The notes under the pieces are model-generated. The model had not been told where the DNA came from and did not search any database. It saw only the letters and a program-made list of their open reading frames with translations. A program made the translations under genes and the position numbers. From Bugula neritina (lineage: Eukaryota; Bryozoa; Gymnolaemata; Cheilostomatida; Bugulidae): a DNA stretch of 64,000 nucleotides. Where the stretch lies: assembly GCA_964035545.1 (NCBI GenBank), contig OZ037768.1, positions 3,647,501 through 3,711,500 of the forward strand, read 5' to 3'. Below are positions 32,413 through 46,700 of the stretch, piece by piece. Numbering within the stretch: the first letter of the stretch is position 1; the number at the start of each line of letters is the position of its first letter.

Positions 32413-35400
32413 ATGAGTGCCGTTTCCTTACTCAGAAAACCACGAAAGGCCAAGAAGAGTAAAAGTTTAAATGATCTCAGGTGAAGTCAATACACATCTC
32501 TGCGTTAAATTTATTTATATAGACAAGATATACTAGATTATCACTTGTATATGTGAATTGTTGTGAATGCATCTGCATAAATGAATATTTCTCTTTTCAA
32601 CCTAATAAGTCATGCTAGAGTTTTACTGTATAAATGCTACATTGTGTAAATACTATAATATACATGTATATGCTGTGCTGTGTAAAGACTATATATTTTG
32701 AAAGTTCTTTGTCCTACTGCAAACCACCAACTAATTTCTGCATTAATTTCATTTTCTCATTTAAGGCACTAGCATATAAGACGAGAATTATTATAATAAC
32801 TAACTGATAATACATTGAACCAATATGAATTAGGGAATACTTGAGGAGTTTTGAAATAATAGGAAGGTGTTGTAAAAGCAGGAAATTGTCTTTAGTATCC
32901 TAAGTTGGCACAGTTTTGTATTAGTTGGCTATTTTTAAATGAGTTATATTTACTCTGTGATAATGAAGGCTGTAAATTTTAATCTTTGCATGTGGGAGGA
33001 CGATACCAAACAGGTGACAATTTTCTCGCACGTCTGGACCTTAAAACTTTAGGCACAGTTATATAATATGCAATCTTTACTAAGAAATAGTAGCAGCTGC
33101 ATGTAAAGCTACCATTACTCAAAAGCTTTAATTAACTCAGCACCTTATCAGCGTGTATGCAATAAACTTCTTTCATATCTAATGTTTGTGTAATTTTCAG
33201 TTCAAATAAAATAGGAGTTGCACTAAGTGATAGTCAAAAGTCTATCCTACAGGTCGCTTCTAACAACAAGAAAAGAAGTTTTCCTTCAATGTGAGTAGCT
33301 TACATTATACATAGAAGAAATATTTCTACACATGTATGCATACTAGTTTCCTAGTTTTACTAATCCAATGCTTCCTTGCATTTCAACAATTACGTAATTA
33401 ACCAGCAGCTTGACTTCTACTGCATAATTAATCTAGAGTAGAGGTTGCACAATTTTCTATTTCTTCCCTTCTTTTTAATACATTTCATGGTTTCTTTGTG
33501 TGGTTTGTACTTCTACTCTAATACTGCACACTGTGTGTATCTCTGCCGTCTAACGGAGCTTAGTAAACTTTAGTCCACAGATGAAAAGAGATGGGAGAAA
33601 GTTGGTGCCCAATCGGTGCAGCGATAACAATCTAGTATATATGTTCAAAACAGACAGGTGTGTTTAGAGTTGTCTTTCTTCTCTGAATTCTCTCCTCCAG
33701 AACGACTGTAGACTGTACAGATGGTATAGGAATTGCTAATTCCTATACCATTAATACATTTTATATAGAGTTTCAAGAAACTACATTTTTGAAATTTACA
33801 ACATGTATTTGCTTATTGTAAACTTTATACCTGCACTTTCATATCAATTAGAACGTTATAATGCTGTATTATTACTGCTATTGATCATCATTGCATTGTA
33901 TTGAATTATTATAATTATCAATGTGATAAGTAGTATAATTGGCTCTATTGTATTGAAACCTTTTTGGAGTTACCTCCCATTATAAAGTTTCTTTAAGGGA
34001 TAATAGCATTAGTACCTGGAAATATTTACATACTAGAACTGGTTGCTCTTGTGAAGGTGTACAGAACAAATAGCATGTATGAAACAATCAATTTAGTGTT
34101 CTGAAGGAGAAAATTCAACTGTTTACCTTTGTTTGTTTGTTTGTTTGTCTGTCTGCATGTGGCCAAGCATGATCTCTAAACCCTCTTCTAAATAGCCACC
34201 AAGTTTTACAGAAAAACATAGGATACTGTTGGAGTTACTCTCCTTTTTTTATTTTATCAATGAAGTAAATATAACCAAATAACATTGTTTATTTGTTACC
34301 AACTTGATGGTAACAGATTCACATTAATTTTATTATAATATGCAATAATATCGTAATAATTATCGATTTGTTTATGGAAGGTGGAAAACACGTTGCTACT
34401 TACGCTATAGGCTATGTCAATACTGCTAGGTTGTATGCTGTCAGCCCTGTGAAAGTAGTATTGATTTTAGTTGCTTGCAGTCAGTGCAATGATTTACTAA
34501 AGTCACTGTGTAAACCTAGAATGAAGATATTATTAGAGCTGTGTGTTGTGATAGGAAAAGACTTGATATGATTAGCCTAACTATTACTGCAGTGGGTGTA
34601 CAAAAGTTGTTTTCCTTGTTGTCTTGAAGCATCACAACCTTGAACTTGTATAATCTTCTCAAGCATGAATTGTTGCTGCTAAAAGCTGTAAGTATTGTCA
34701 ATGACGAGTAACTCTGGGGTACATAGGATGTTAGCCGGACCTATCGCAGGCAGCAGCTTTGACTCTGGTTCGGCAGGAAATGCTCTGGGCACGAGCCGTG
34801 GTGGAATGCAGAGTCTATCTGGAGGTCTAAGGAAGAGCCAGAGCTATGCTGAGACGCTGGCTGAGCAGGTAACCAGAAATCTTACTGTTCACTGCTGAAT
34901 GTAGAATGTCAAATTTTGCTTAGTTCAAGTTTCTAACTTTTAATTAGAGGTAAAAATGTTTCATATCACGGACAGAGGCTATTTGGGAAACTTCCATTAG
35001 CCTGTACTAACCTCACTGTTAGCAGTGCATTCAGTATATAATATGTGACTCAATACTGCACACTTCCTATAAATGATGAAATATAGTGGTAGTAGCAACT
35101 TATTAACTGCAGTACTTTCTACCAGTATATTCCATCTGCCTTCCTTGTGTGTTTATCGCTTCAGACTTCAGGCAGGTGTAAAAGCGCATGTGAAATTTTT
35201 GCAAAAAAGCAGTTTTCATTAAAAATATCAGTTTACTTTCTCTCTCTTTATAAGATAATACATAGTAGCTGTGGATATTCTCTACAATAGCTGTGGGTAC
35301 TCTCTACAATAACTGTGGGTATTCTCTACAATAACTGTGGGTACTCTCTATTGCTATTAGACCAGGTGACATGGTACATTATATCACTGGGTTGCCAAGA

Positions 35401-38400
35401 GGCACATGTTCTGTGTGTCACTTGGATTTCTTTCCCCATGGTTTTCTGTCACAAACTTGAGTTTAGTGATTGCCCTGCTATTTCCTTTAGCTGCCTCCTT
35501 CAAATATTATGTAAGAGTAGTTAGAACTAGCTGTCCAAGTAGTATTAGTAATTGATGAGGACAAGCACTTCATCGCTTGCTCATATAATGTACAGTTTGT
35601 TGTTTTCCTTCTGAATGAGGTAGGACTCCTCTCTATAGTAGCAAGTAGTGCCCCGTTCAATGCACTACAACTAATAGTTATAGACGTTCACATTTACTAT
35701 CTAGCCAGGAACTCGTCTTGTAGCTATGGTGCAGACGAGGCACTGTGGTGTCTTCTATGCTGATTAAAATATGTTTTTGGTTTAGACATACTTATCTGTC
35801 GAATAAAATCTTTGCATTTTTGAATTATTCTAGATTAATAATTGCAAACCTCATATTAGAAGATATTACAAGAAAAAATATTATGATTTATGCGTACAAG
35901 TAAACTGTAATAATAGCAATAGTTTCATCAAGTCCACTAGCTAATACTACAATCAATATATTTTTATTCAATGATCCAAGAACAATATTGCAATTAGGTA
36001 TAGACAGCAAATTTGGTAATGGCACTTTTAGTTAATGTGTTTAGTATTAATTTAAGCACACCAACTATATTACAAAAACGAAATTTTTATTTGAATAATA
36101 TTTTCTAATATATTGCTATAACGCTAAATAAATTATACAGCATAAGCATAATCTTGTTTAAATATTATTTAGAAAACTGGTGGTGATATTTAAATGTTAT
36201 CTAGGGCGTAAATACTGCCACTGATTGTATAAATGTCAATTTGAGCAGACAAGCTCCTTGCTGCGAGTTGCCCTGGTTTAAATGCAGAATAATATGTTAT
36301 GCAGTATAACTTTCAGCAATGTCAACTGCATTATTCCTGGTTTCTTTAGCCTGCAATAGCCCACCGGCCAATCTACATTTTAACCTTTCCGTGTTTGCAT
36401 ACACCTCGTCTAGATATCAATAATTAGCATTGAGTAACCTCTATCAAAGACACGGCAATTAATGATTATCAATTATACTTAATAATTAAGTATTGAGAAA
36501 ATAGTAAGAAAAGTAATCATTGTTTTGCTTCAACCTGTAAACATAAAAGTTCCGTTTATTTGTACATTCATTGGTTCAAATTGAAAAATAAATTTACTTT
36601 TTAATTATTTATAATCATTAGACTGGGTACAGCACCGGTTTATTGATATATCTCAACCTCAAGAGGACTGGAAACATTAAACAAACAAACCTCTGGTAGT
36701 CTTACTAACAAGTATTCTAGTCTGAATAATATAAAGAAAAGTTTGCTGAACAAAGCTAAAAGGAGCGCTCACTAGTTTGTCATAGTTCATGATTTCATTA
36801 TTTTTGCCACCGCAGCACTTTTTCTCATCTGAACATTAACAGCAGAAGAGTTGCGTTAAACCTTATTTCAATTAAGTTTAATTAGAGCCTTTGGTTGAGA
36901 TGATGAGTAGACCTTAAACCAATTTGTTCTCATTTAACAAAATTATTTGAATGTTGTCCATCTGAATGAGACGTAAAACAGCAGAATTTCTAGGTTATCA
37001 GTATTTTACTGAGACAATAAATGCAATGTCTAATTCAACGGAAAGCGGTATGAAATCAGATAGTATTATACTAGTTGCTAAAAAGCTCTAAGGGGCACTT
37101 AACCAGATTAATATGTCACTGTCCATCGATTGACATATAGAGGAATATAAAGCATAATATATCTTATTGATGTTGAGGTCTAATATACAATATTAATATA
37201 TAATATTATGAAGTAAAATGATATCTTCCAGTGGAAAACTAATTCATGCATCTATTCATTATAATATACAAGAGCATATAAACTCTCCACGAAATGAATA
37301 AATATGAATAAATTGCATTTTTGCAATCTGACCTATTAGATCTCCATTGCTTTTAGCAGCAGTTAATAGCTCAAATCAATATCTAAACGCTGTATCCATT
37401 ACATGAGCAATTATCATTGAACAGCCTTGAACCCTGTCCAGTGCTATAATAGTCGACAATGTCATATGAGTGACCTTTTAAACTGGCTGAATACAGTAGT
37501 TGCGTAAGTCCTGTCTTCAGCTCTGTATGCTGAAATCATATCACTATCCTATCTTAAATTTGTCTACCCGTAGAAAATAGAAGAACGGCAGCCAAAGAAG
37601 AAGTTCTTAAAGAGGTTTGAAAAGATATTTTGGCCACTAGTGGGAGAAGAAAGGCTCTTCAACTGTGAGTAAAATTGTATTTTATATTAATATAAAATAA
37701 GTATATTGTGCATATTATTCACAATATATAGTAGCTAGTGCTAAGGAATATACTATGAGTACAAAGTACATATAATATCAATCTAGCCAAATACTGGAAT
37801 TTTTTTCCAATATCATTTACATGTTATTGAACTTTAATTATAAAGTAATAAATTATTATAAATAATAGAATGTCTTTAAATACACTTAATTGTTGTAAAA
37901 CAATAATTGCTTTTTGATAAGAGTATATACTTAGAGATGTACATAACAACTTTATATCCACATAATGTTTACAAGGTACATAATTGCTATATCTCTGTAG
38001 TACGTATTCTAATGAGTGTAGCCTAGCAAAGAGTAAATAGTCATGTGTATTGGTAGGTTATTCCTGCGCCTTGTATCAAGACAGCATCGCTTCGGGTCAC
38101 CTTTATTTGACCTTCAACTGGTTCTGCTTCTACTCAAACTTTATTGGTCGACAAAGGCAAGTGAGTATTACACAGCATTATTATGTATTACTCTGTAAAA
38201 TAGTTGAGACTCGGGAAGTATATTTCGTATGCAGGTGAGTATTCTTACATTTCTAGAAGTATTTTTACCTGCAGCGAGTTTGAGCAACTCACAAAGCAGC
38301 CTTGTGTTGTCAGAGTTTCTCTTTCTGGTGATTTTCTGTTCAGAGAAAATGATGTGTGTATTTACTATAGGATTTTATATGCTGAACAATATTATATTGA

Positions 38401-41400
38401 AAACTGGTGATCTGCTGTAAATCCAACTATTTAAACTTTAAGCTATAAAATTGCATATGTTTGTTTGAAACCAAATTACCTTTTTACACATTTTCAAATA
38501 ACCGGAAGCTGTCATCAACGTAACAAATGGTAAATTGTATGAAGGCTCTAAATTCCCAAACACCTAGTAGTTTGAGGGTAAAATTTGGTTAATAAAACAA
38601 ACATTTCAACTCATCTGAGTTGATGTTTTTACTGCAAGCAATACTGAGATTACAATGTCCATAAATACCTGTGAAAATGAAATAAAGACGTGAGATAAGA
38701 AGAAGCAGCTACAAATATTATAGTGCGTGTGTACTCAATACCCTGTCATTCATACCATTGCTGCAGGTAGCCATTGATGTCAGCCGAATACAAAACATCA
38801 CCCAAGAAAAGACAGCCAAAATCATTCCAAATGCAATTAAAATATCTACAGATTCCGACACTGTAAGCTTGCTTTGATAACTTTTAATTCCAGTATTTTA
38901 TTTTCCACGCTAAATTTAAAGTTAAAGTGTGGCTATCATTAGCAGGGTTACCGCAGGTCATTAATGGTTAGCTGTAATAATTCAAAGATAATAACGTAAT
39001 ATATTGCATTAAATGAGAAAAATGGAATCAATAAAGCTTGGCAAAGTTGATTAGATTTCTTGTATCGGAGATCAATGTTTGGTAAGGAGCATGGAGCTAG
39101 TAGTTACTTGCAACGCTAATGAGATATTCTATGCATATACATTTCTTTATTTAATATAAGTTTCTGCATGTCAACATGTATGCTGTCAAATGATTTTCCT
39201 GCACAAACTGCAGCTACTTTGAATGCTTAATATACATCTTTATATTCCAATATTATTGGTTATCATAATTAAGTAGAAAAATAAAAAAAAACATTTCGAA
39301 ACCCAGAAAGTTATGGTATTCCTTTTTTGTAGTATGTATTCAGCTCATTTATTTCAAGAGATAAAGCTTATAAGACGCTAGTTGGAGTATGGAGAAAGTC
39401 TGAGGAGGTATAAGTTACATGTTATATAATAAGTGTTACATCAGTCTATTATTTTCTAGCTTTAGTCAACTAGAGTGTTACTTTAGTTTTATATAGTTAC
39501 TTAATGTTTCAGATGAAAAATATACTCATTAACTTATATATGATAAGCATTTGTTTTGTAGTTAATTTATTAATTTTTAAAATACATTTTCCATGTCTTG
39601 GTATTAGTTTTTAAATTGATTTTATTGTGACACTGATGCACGGTTTTGGTACAATATACTATAAACATATACATAATGTATAGCACAGTGAAGCATATGA
39701 GATATGCATTGCATGGCACATGCTAGAGGGTTCAACAATCAGTAAATTATATGTAGTATTATGCAACTTAACAAGTTATGTTGGACCATCTTCTCTTCAG
39801 TTTATGCAAGCTGCAGTACAATAGTGTTATAATAGTAGTATAATGTTAGAATAGTAGTATCATATTGGAATAGTGGCTTTAAATAATAAGCATCTTTCTA
39901 ATACTTTAGGTTGCAACACTGTCTTGTGAAGAGTCGGACTTGAGTGATGTTGACTCAATGACTCAGATTGTAAGTTTTCTATAATTCTTCTCAAGTTTAG
40001 GCACGTCTTGCCTGGTTATTGTAGTTCTTGAATTGGATACTTTGAGTAAATGTAATCAATTCTATGCTTTTAGAGTTTAGACTATTGATTGCAGAAAATA
40101 TTATTATGTTGAATATTATAACAAAAGATGTTATGCCCGTTCACACTACGGCCAAAAATAACCCTTAGTAGAACAATAGCTTTTAGTAGCACAAGTAACA
40201 CGATTCAGCCAATCAACACGCAGACAACAACCAATGAAATTGCTAACCACCAAATTCAAGTTTTTGTCGTCAACATGTTGTATACTAAAAACAGAATATG
40301 TCAGTTTAAAGTTAGATAACTTCTATATAACACATGAACACACCACATGAACACACCGGCACTCAGTAGCCACTTTATAGTGTGAACAGGGCATTCTATT
40401 GGCAACACAGATCTTATTGATCTGTTAGAGCAATGACTTCTAAGTCTCAAATTCTGTTAAAAATTTACTGCTTCATCATTAAAACATAGAGGTCATTGTA
40501 ATTTGTACATATACAGCAGGTAAAATTTTATTCTTTGCATGCAGGTAGCTATGCCTGGATATTCAGATGCTAGTTGTCCAGCTAGACCAAGATCAGAATC
40601 TGATTCCATGTCTGAAGTAAGTGACTCGGGGTTTAACGGGGAACATGACGAGCGCCAACAGGTGGAGATAACTGCTGATGTTATTGAATTTACAGCTCCC
40701 TCTTCATCTACCAATGACATCTCTACCGCCAATGCTTCTACTAGCAAAGACACCTCTGCAGAGGTTGAAGTACCTTTAGCTGAAAAACATTTAACTAAAA
40801 GTTTACAGTGCAATAGTGAACCTATACTGTGGAAGGGAGGTGAGAGAAGTCATAATAATAATAATTTTAGGTTTGGTGTCTATATACGGTGAAGAGTTTG
40901 ATCTATATAGTGTGTTTCTTTTTAATATCTGTTGAATAAGGGTGCACAACTCCTAGAAATGAAACAAAACTTCCAAGATATGAGTTGTAAAAAGAATTTA
41001 TGTTGACACTTGATACTCTATGTTTTAGGTATTACTTGCTATGTGCATGAATACTTGGAAATAAACCAATATATAAGTCTAAGGTTTGTAATGGAGTTAT
41101 ATATATTCAATTTGTAGTTGAAAGGTTCACCAATTTTCCTAAAAGTATATTAAAATGGTGCAGTTTTCAAGTATCAGATGGTTCAGAGTCATTGTTAGTC
41201 ATGCTGATGGTGTGGTAAGTTTTTTAAACATGTATGACTTCATAGGTCTTCACGTGATCGCATAAGATATTAGTACAGGACTTGTTATGGCTTTCAATTC
41301 TTTATAAATTAGGAATTAAATGAAAACCAAATAAAAAAAAACTTTTAATTTCGGTAGTGCAACACAAAAATCTAATAAGATGCTCAAGATTTTACCCAAT

Positions 41401-41978
41401 CACATATCCACAAAATGCCTTTTTGTCCAATAGGAATGCTCAAAGAGTATACCAACACCAAAATGGAAGATAGAGCCGTAGAGGGAATGTTTACTATCAG
41501 ACATTTGGGTTCCGATAATATTTTTATACAGGATGTTGCATCTTCATGTGACTCTTTAAAAGTTGAAAATATGCATTTTGAACCAAAAGTTGAAAGTTTT
41601 ATTTATTTTGTTTTAACGTCTCATTAAAAAACTGTTAGGACAAACTAAAATTATGCTATAAAATATTTATTATATTTAGTGCACATATTGTATAATATAA
41701 CACTATTAATTGTCAAATATTCATCTTTCAGCACTGGTTTGATAGCAGCTATGAGCATATATCTGGGTATTAGACTCTGCTTATTTGAGAATGAGCAGTT
41801 AACATATTCAATAAAAAGACAACTCCAAATACATGAGACAAATCTGCACCTGCAAGTTGAGGCCACCATAGAACAAAATCATAGACTTATATCACAGCTA
41901 TCAAATATGCTCTCAATGCTAGAGAAAGTGGTGGCAAAGGCTGGCTGCTTGTGTTCCCAACAAAACTCTTTGCAATAG
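32413..41978 (+). CDS. GRAMD2: GRAMD2-like GRAM-domain ER membrane protein, 12 coding exons
   Basis: Exons: 32413-32480, 33201-33290, 33574-33657, 34727-34868, 37574-37664, 38057-38160, 38767-38862, 39333-39407, 39910-39969, 40545-40839, 41118-41214, 41732-41978. Joined: 1449 nt, 482 aa. The N-terminal 128 residues are basic and serine-rich. The GRAM domain (about 135-245) shows FEKIFWPLVGEERLF, CYSCALYQDSIASGHLYLT, NWFCFYSNFIGR, KIIPNAIKISTDSD and YVFSSFISRDKAYKTL. An acidic, serine-rich linker follows, then one membrane segment (about 393-416) and a short C-terminal coiled region. There is no VASt domain, so it matches GRAMD2A/2B rather than the Aster/GRAMD1 sterol carriers. Family role: ER tail-anchored proteins whose GRAM domain binds phosphoinositides at ER-plasma membrane contacts. 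Exon 11 is the least certain; it was chosen because it alone gives correct phase and completes the membrane helix. Confidence 0.88.
33721..33751. repeat. Perfect hairpin, 14 bp arms
   Basis: ATGGTATAGGAATT (33721-33734) and its exact reverse complement (33738-33751) with a GCT loop, in GRAMD2 intron 3. Confidence 0.85.
34131..34157. repeat. (TTTG)n microsatellite
   Basis: A short TTTG tetranucleotide run in GRAMD2 intron 3. Confidence 0.8.
35268..35350. repeat. 22 bp tandem repeat in GRAMD2 intron 4
   Basis: Four copies of a unit like TAGCTGTGGGTACTCTCTAC. The rest of this 2.7 kb intron holds no recognised feature. Confidence 0.85.
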
Positions 41979-43702
41979 TTACCTTCTCACCTAGAGTCTC
42001 GCACAAATAGCTGTGTATTATTTTTAGTTACTGAATTATTAAATATACCAATGATCTCTTTTAGTTTATTGTCTTTTAATTTCTACAGCATACTTCAGTT
42101 TTGTGCAGTTTTATGTGAAATCACTTTTATTAACTTTTAAGTAGTAAAAATTTTGAGAATTTCTATACCTGTAATTTCTTTATGAGGTGAATTTCTACAC
42201 ATTACACTGCTGCAGTAAATCACAGACAATCATGCTAATATGCTGACCTAAAAATGCAATATGTGATTTTTTGCAATTTATTTTTGAACTATTTATGCGC
42301 CAACTAAGTGCAAAATGTATATGGTATTATTTTGTGACAGTTATCATGCAATAGATTGTTTGAATTTTGTATATATGATGCAATTATTTTATTATTGTTG
42401 TTATGAAGCCATGCGTAAGTTATAGAATATGTTTTTGCTGGTGCTCGTTATTAAATGTATTTTTATAGGCTCTAATAAATAATAACATAAAGAATTACAT
42501 ACTTTTCTCAAAATTGTAAAAACAATAATTATATTTAGTATTAGATGTATGGATTTCCAAGTTGAACACTCCAAACATTTTTTTTCATCTACATGACTAT
42601 TGAATTAAACTCACTGTGATTGTTGCAAATAAAATGTATGTTGTATCACCACAGGCCTAAATCAAGCTTACATCGAGGCATGCAGAGAGTTATAAATGCT
42701 GTTTATTGACAAAATTATGTAAATAAATTATTACAGTTGGTATAATGTTATGTGTTCTGATTTTCAACTTTTTATGAAGCATGTATTACTGGTACTATGT
42801 TATACTATTACTGGAGTACAGGTATATTTTATTAGTTTATCACAATTGCTGATCTATAATGAGATATTATTATGGTGAGGGTGCTCTTGCTTTGAATGCA
42901 GCTCAAAAATTGTTTGGGGTATTGCATTGTCAGCTGCTTTAGTATTCAATCATGTTATAACTCTCTGGTGATACCTACTGCAATAGAAATAGATAGGTGG
43001 TATAATAAAATTTAGCTATTTAAGTTGATGAGATTCAAAGTTGTGCTTCTTAGCCCTGCTTCAAATGTTTAAAAAGAATGTTTTCAGTCTATACAAAAAA
43101 ATTATAAGTACTCACAGTTTATAATTATGCTCAACATCCAAAATTTCTAAAATTGTATACATTATTATTTGCAAAGTTATTATACAGCAGTAACTTCAAC
43201 TTGGTTTTCAACAGTTACATGCTCTATGTTACATGCTGATGCTCATATGCCCCTGTGATTATGTAAGGGTTAAAACAAAGATTATTTTTGAGAATCATTA
43301 TTGCTATTAGTTTAAGGTTAGCATGACTGTTATAAAATAGTTATATTGAAATTCCGTGACCGCGCTGGTTGTATTTTTTAAAGGACGTAACTATATGTAC
43401 AGGCTACAGGACAGTTTCTTACTTCGTAGTTGAACTTTTGCGAAAGAAGATAACTCTATAATATTTACCAGCTACGAGTCGGCAATTTTTTGCGCATCAC
43501 TATCATGTGCCACATTTCCGCAACGCGTTTTGCGAGACCTGACGGTGTTAGTGATGATGTGGAAGATGTGACGTCATTGTTTCTAAAAATAAATTCGTGA
43601 TCGCTAGTCATAACGACAGGGGAAACACGACGACGTGGATCTGTTGAGTTGGTCTTCTCTTTACTTTACTTGTATCTTCCTAATTTCTGCAACCTCGTTG
43701 CT
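41979..43702. other. Intergenic region between GRAMD2-like and CREB3L-like genes
   Basis: AT-rich; AATAAA at 42628-42633 is a candidate GRAMD2 poly(A) signal. The last 300 bases become GC-richer (CAACGCGTTTTGCG, GACGACGTGG) and contain a perfect CRE, consistent with the CREB3L promoter and 5' UTR. No other gene is seen. Confidence 0.55.
43569..43576. promoter_or_regulatory. Perfect CRE palindrome TGACGTCA
   Basis: TGACGTCA, the full cAMP-response element bound by CREB/ATF and CREB3-family bZIPs, lies 127 bases before the CREB3L start codon in a locally GC-richer stretch. The motif is seen; its use as a promoter element is inferred. Confidence 0.6.
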
Positions 43703-46700
43703 ATGAGTGACGTGGATTTACTAGACATGCTGTTTGATGACAGCAACAGTTTAATGGAATTGAACGAACGGTCATCAGTGTCTCAAACTGTTACTGAGCC
43801 TCAAACAAGTTTTCTTCAACTTCAAGCAAACCCAAAGTGCAATAATTATAATAATATTCATCAAAGTTCTCTGGGACAAGTATCACACCCTTGTAATACT
43901 TACTTTGAGGCTCATTCTGATTCTCAGCTAAGCTCTAACACCAAACTTCAACGCAAAGACGGGATGGGCACTTTTACTTTACCTCTAGATCTGGATCTTT
44001 TCTCTGGAAATGAATGTGCAGCTCAAACTCATTCCCAAGCTGCGACTTCAAATTTAGACGTTGACTGGTCATCCACTTTTCTAAACTCGTCTCTCAATCT
44101 GGTAAGACTGCCACAAAATGCTATCACTGTGTCAGTAATACTCTCTAAGTCTATCACTATCACTATGTCTAGTCTACACTCTATAACTAATCTATAAGTA
44201 TAAGTGCTATTTACTTTGAGTAACTACTGAATGGTTTGAGTTTATGATAGTCATTAGCTCGATAATTGAAGGCGTAACTTAGAGTGATTTCCAAATCATT
44301 AACATAGAGTTAAGCTGATGGTTGAAGTCTTTATAATTATTCATTTATACTATAACTATAGTAGAATCATTATCAAAATTAAAAATTCATTGGCTCTTCT
44401 TGTGGTTATCTACAAATACATACAGATCACATATGCCTATTGCTCTAATCTAACATACATACATACCTACAGTATACTGGCTGTCGGGTGTCAGTCAGCA
44501 TATTAAATTTTGTCTATGTCAGATTCGCAGTAATTTACACTGGCAAGACACATTTTCACTGCAATACTGGCATGTTCTAAAGCTCATTGATAAAATTTCC
44601 TTTGTTAGCTTTTCCTATGCCGGCATGCCACGTATTCAGTGGCCTCATCATTGGCTTTTGCGTCTTTACCCTCCACTCTTCCTGGCTTCTTCCTGCTACA
44701 CATCATCACCTGTCATTTGTAATCTAATGTTATCATTTTTTCATCCCCTATCAAATCATTTACAATCCTTTTCATGAATGTTAAGTTATTGTTTTTAATT
44801 CTGAAATAAGACCATGTTTGTACTGAGATAATGTATAGAGTTATTTATATTTATGTTTGAATTTGTACCTGTAGGACGGCTTAGACCAGAATGAGTTTTT
44901 CAATGCACTCATGGAAACAAATGTACCTGATGAGGTGAAAGAACAGAAACAGCAACAGCCCTCCTCAAAGCAGTGTCACGATCATGCCTACTCCATAACG
45001 CCAGCCTCTCCCAACAGTGATAGTGGCGTGTCCAGTGGGCCATACTCCCCCTCTAATTCCACAAACAGTTTGGAAGATGTGCCGTTTGATCTTGAGCGGG
45101 AATTGTTTGCTCCTCTTGACCTCAAAAGTTACGAGAATGCTGACATCCTCCCAGATGTAGACCCAATGCTACTAGACTCACTATCAGACTGTGGGTCCAG
45201 CCCAGGCCTTGCAGGAAATGAATCACCCATAAATTTTGGTGAGAACAAGGTGTTTTAGCTGTTTGATTCTATATTTTGTTATAAATGTTGGAAATTGGGC
45301 TGATACTTGTTTTGCTCCTAGATCTTTGGTTAATATTTAAATGTTTTCTGTAGATTTTGAGGATTTAAACGGGAGTCATTCAAGCACGGGGGTCAAGGGC
45401 CTCACCATTAGTACAGATGAGACAACTAAGGTGATTAAAGTACTGTCTGTGAATGGCTCTCACACCAGTCTCTTCTCTGCGGACAAAAACAGTGTGGTAG
45501 GTTTTATTTCTATGTAATTGAACTATAAAGCGCATAATATAAATCGGTAGTTCAATTAGTTACCTGATAGGTGTTTTTGTAACAGACTGTTTAGAATTAA
45601 ATCAGAGATTAAAAATGAAGTTAACATGCTGAAAAAACTATCCCTTTAATATGCTAGGCTTTAGAATTTTCTCATATTCAATTTTTTTTGTGTAGAAAAT
45701 ATAAGGATTCAGTTTATTTGCTGTACTTTAGTTTAGATATAACTGTTGTATTTTCAGGTCTCCACTAGCTCTCCATATCCCGAGCTCATGCTTTCCGACG
45801 AGGAGAAGAATCTGTTGAGGAAAGAGGGAATAACTCTGCCTACTCACCTTCCTCTCACACGGGAGGAAGAAAAGACACTGAGAGCTGTTCGTCGACGAAT
45901 CAGAAATAAGGTTGGTAATATAATTCTATTTCTCTTTGAAGACTACTCGATGGATTTTGGAGTATTACGGTTGTGAAACATGTTCTAAAATACTGATTTA
46001 GGCGTCGGCCAGAAACAGTAGACGTAAGAAACAGGACTACATGGAGGACCTCGAGAAACGAGTTAAACTGTGTACAGATGAAAAGAGACAACTGGAGAAA
46101 AAGGTCAATGAACTTGAAAAGCGAAACTCTTCTCTTATTGGTCAATTAAGAAAACTGCAGAAATTAGTTACAGATGGAACCAGACAAACAGCCAAGACAG
46201 GAACATGCGCTATGGTGAGCCTGCAGCTAGTGTTATGTTCTCACAATTTTACTCTTGGCATTATATTACATGCTGTTATTTAGTTGTGTCTGACTCTATT
46301 TCTCTACTATGTTGTCTATTTATTTTAGATTTTAGCGTTGTCATTCGCTCTTGTCCTTTTCCCCAACTATCAGTCTCTCCTGGGTAATGATAGTTCATCA
46401 TCAGATGATGGCCAAATGACATCCTCAGACATGTCTGGACGGCCATCTCGCAGTTTGTTATCACAATCTGAGGACTATATATCATCAGTATCACTTCAAG
46501 AGAAGTCACTCAATTATATTTCATTACTCAACAATTATAATATGGCGCCACAAGTTTCACCTGTGGACAGTTCAGTAGCAAGTAATACAGATTCCCAGCA
46601 TGATTATATTCATGATCCGATTGATGATGCTCCATCAGTTAGTAAATACGCACCGGACATACCTGTTCAAACTGTAGATGAGAACGTTATTCATATGGAG

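Noticed and set aside
41029-41083. Possible GRAMD2 exon with AG and GT borders
   Set aside because: It enters in phase 1 and leaves in phase 2, which breaks the frame into the exon at 41118 that completes the membrane helix; skipping it gives a clean chain.
43649-43702. Upstream extension of the CREB3L protein (residues before MSDVD)
   Set aside because: That frame has no ATG before 43703; the first ATG gives the expected acidic N-terminus.
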